Assembly (NCBI GenBank): GCA_003451635.1
Contig: DMAT01000025.1
Coordinates: 1 to 6,932, forward strand
From: Syntrophus sp. (in: bacteria)
GTDB taxonomy: Bacteria; Desulfobacterota; Syntrophia; Syntrophales; UBA8958
Length of the DNA: 6,932 nt
Reading direction: 5' to 3'
Below, piece by piece: positions 5,866 to 6,932 of this stretch. Numbering within the stretch: position 1 is the stretch's first letter; every line of letters begins with the position of its first letter. The notes under the pieces were generated by a model. The model had not been told where the DNA came from and searched no databases. It saw nothing but the letters and a program-made list of their open reading frames with translations. The translations under genes were made by a program, and so were the position numbers.

Positions 5866-6932
5866 CTACTTCTGCGATGAACCAAAAAGGGCATCGACGA
5901 TAATGAGCAGGTCCTGGAGGCTGTTGTTGAGATTTGCCGTTAACGCGACCATGGTTTGAGATCTGGGGAAATAGGCAAAGAAAGAGTTGAACCCGGATAT
6001 GCCCCCCGTTTTGGCAGGAATAATACCTTCTTTAAGTATGACGGAATCAAGGCCATATCCGAAGGTTATTCTCAAACCCGGATCGCTCGATTCGTATCTG
6101 GTTCCGTTGTTGAGCCGGGCAGGGGCAAACATTTCCCCGATCGATTTCTTGTTGAGCAGCGCTTCTCCCCGGAATACCTTTGCGAGCCTGATCAGGTCCG
6201 ACGGCGTCGATAGGATGCCTCCGCTGGCGTAGGGTAATGCCAGGCTTGCATATTCCGCGTTCATGAGACCTCCCGCATAGGTGTACGTGTACCCTGAGAC
6301 TCTCTTCGGGATAAGGACACTTTTGCTGCCAAGGCCAGTATGGGCCATTCCGAGGGGCTTTGTGATTCTCACGGCGAGGAAGTCACCGAAGGAAATCCCC
6401 GTTACCTTTTCAATGACAAGGCCGAGAATTATGCAGCCCGTGTTGCTGTATTTGGCCTTCTGTCCCGGTTCAAAGTCCAGGGGCTTCCCGGCAACGGCGG
6501 CAATAATCTCCTGGGGAGTCCAGTCTTTCCCCTGGTTGCTCTTGAAAGGCTCGACATCCGTGACATCCTTGATGCCGGAAGTATGCTGGAGGAGGTGTTT
6601 GAGCGTAATTTCGTTCCACCCCGGATACTGGGGAAAGTACTTCGTGATCCTGTCGTTGACGCTCAGCTTTCCTTCTTCCTGAAGCATCATTACGCCGATC
6701 GCCGCGAAAGTTTTTGAAATTGATCCGATCTCGAAGATGGAATCTTTTTCGACGGGTTGCTTGTATTCCACATTGGCAAGACCAAAACTTTCCTCGATTA
6801 CCTTCCCGCCCGGCATGGAGACCGCGATGGACAATCCGGGAATATGCCTTTCCTTCATCACTTTTGTGACGACTTCGTTAATCTGAGCCCGGGTCACCTG
6901 TGGACGTTCAACTGCCTGGGCATTTGACAATG
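5866..6932 (-). CDS. Class C beta-lactamase-like serine hydrolase (PF00144), N-terminus truncated
   Basis: The gene runs off the right edge. The visible 354 residues begin LSNAQA followed by VERPQV, which looks like the end of a signal peptide with an A-x-A cleavage site, so the first codon seen (TTG) is more likely a leucine inside the signal than the true start. The mature part carries all three motifs of the serine beta-lactamase / DD-peptidase fold, counted from that codon: SISK at 70-73 (nucleophile Ser70), YSN at 161-163, and KTGG at 307-310. LLQHTSGI (113-120) and YASGGILSTPSDL (234-246) are further family landmarks. Such proteins act in the periplasm or outside the cell as esterases, D-aminopeptidases, penicillin-binding-type peptidases or beta-lactamases; motifs alone do not separate these, and antibiotic resistance should not be assumed. 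No added C-terminal domain is present. It converges with the SagB-type gene, with no visible terminator in the 18-base gap. Confidence 0.94.
   Translation of the reverse strand, partial: LSNAQAVERPQVTRAQINEVVTKVMKERHIPGLSIAVSMPGGKVIEESFGLANVEYKQPVEKDSIFEIGSISKTFAAIGVMMLQEEGKLSVNDRITKYFPQYPGWNEITLKHLLQHTSGIKDVTDVEPFKSNQGKDWTPQEIIAAVAGKPLDFEPGQKAKYSNTGCIILGLVIEKVTGISFGDFLAVRITKPLGMAHTGLGSKSVLIPKRVSGYTYTYAGGLMNAEYASLALPYASGGILSTPSDLIRLAKVFRGEALLNKKSIGEMFAPARLNNGTRYESSDPGLRITFGYGLDSVILKEGIIPAKTGGISGFNSFFAYFPRSQTMVALTANLNNSLQDLLIIVDALFGSSQK

Noticed and set aside
5567..5959. 130-codon plus-strand frame across the SagB and serine hydrolase ends
   Set aside because: It overlaps both real genes out of frame and has no family motif.
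5866..6932. Assigning the serine hydrolase as an antibiotic-resistance beta-lactamase
   Set aside because: The SxSK, YSN and KTGG motifs are shared by esterases and peptidases of the same fold; nothing here is specific for beta-lactam hydrolysis.
1..6932. CRISPR array, tRNA, rRNA or insertion sequence
   Set aside because: No regularly spaced direct repeats, cloverleaf-like segment, transposase motif or terminal inverted repeats were seen.

Overview
The window carries six protein-coding loci of ordinary bacterial type and no RNA gene, CRISPR array or recognisable insertion sequence. Gene content and moderate GC suggest a Gram-negative, probably anaerobic bacterium, possibly of the former Deltaproteobacteria (Thermodesulfobacteriota). 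The pointers are a TctA-type carboxylate permease, a fusion of an RsbW-like ATPase with a GNAT-like domain, and a stand-alone SagB-type oxidoreductase. This placement is inference from gene types, since no marker gene is present.

Layout from left to right. (1) 1-764, plus strand: the C-terminal half of a TctA permease, cut by the left edge. (2) 911-1474, plus: a two-zinc-ribbon protein whose reading frame is split by an in-frame TAG at 1019-1021. (3) 1475-1952: a long AT-richer spacer. (4) 2019-3539, plus: a 506-residue protein with an anti-sigma-type histidine-kinase-like ATPase domain, a GNAT-like acyltransferase domain and an unassigned C-terminal domain. It is preceded by a good sigma70-like promoter whose -35 box lies in a perfect 9-bp inverted repeat. 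(5) 3608-4510, minus: a cation diffusion facilitator (CDF) protein lacking several usual metal ligands. (6) 4511-5085: a second long spacer. (7) 5086-5847, plus: a SagB/ThcOx-type nitroreductase-fold enzyme. (8) 5866-6932, minus: a class C beta-lactamase-like serine hydrolase, cut by the right edge inside its signal peptide.

The genes look like separate transcription units. Two pairs converge (2019-3539 with 3608-4510, and 5086-5847 with 5866-6932), and nothing forms an obvious operon. Each is probably transcribed alone, and no shared pathway is evident. The permease imports carboxylates, the ATPase-GNAT protein is probably regulatory, the CDF protein is a membrane transporter or transporter-like protein, SagB is a flavin oxidoreductase, and the serine hydrolase is exported.

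I do not see a clear new multi-gene system. The points most worth a second look are the amber-split zinc-ribbon gene with a Shine-Dalgarno sequence overlapping its stop, the dyad over the promoter of the ATPase-GNAT gene, the CDF protein with substituted metal sites, and the orphan SagB enzyme.
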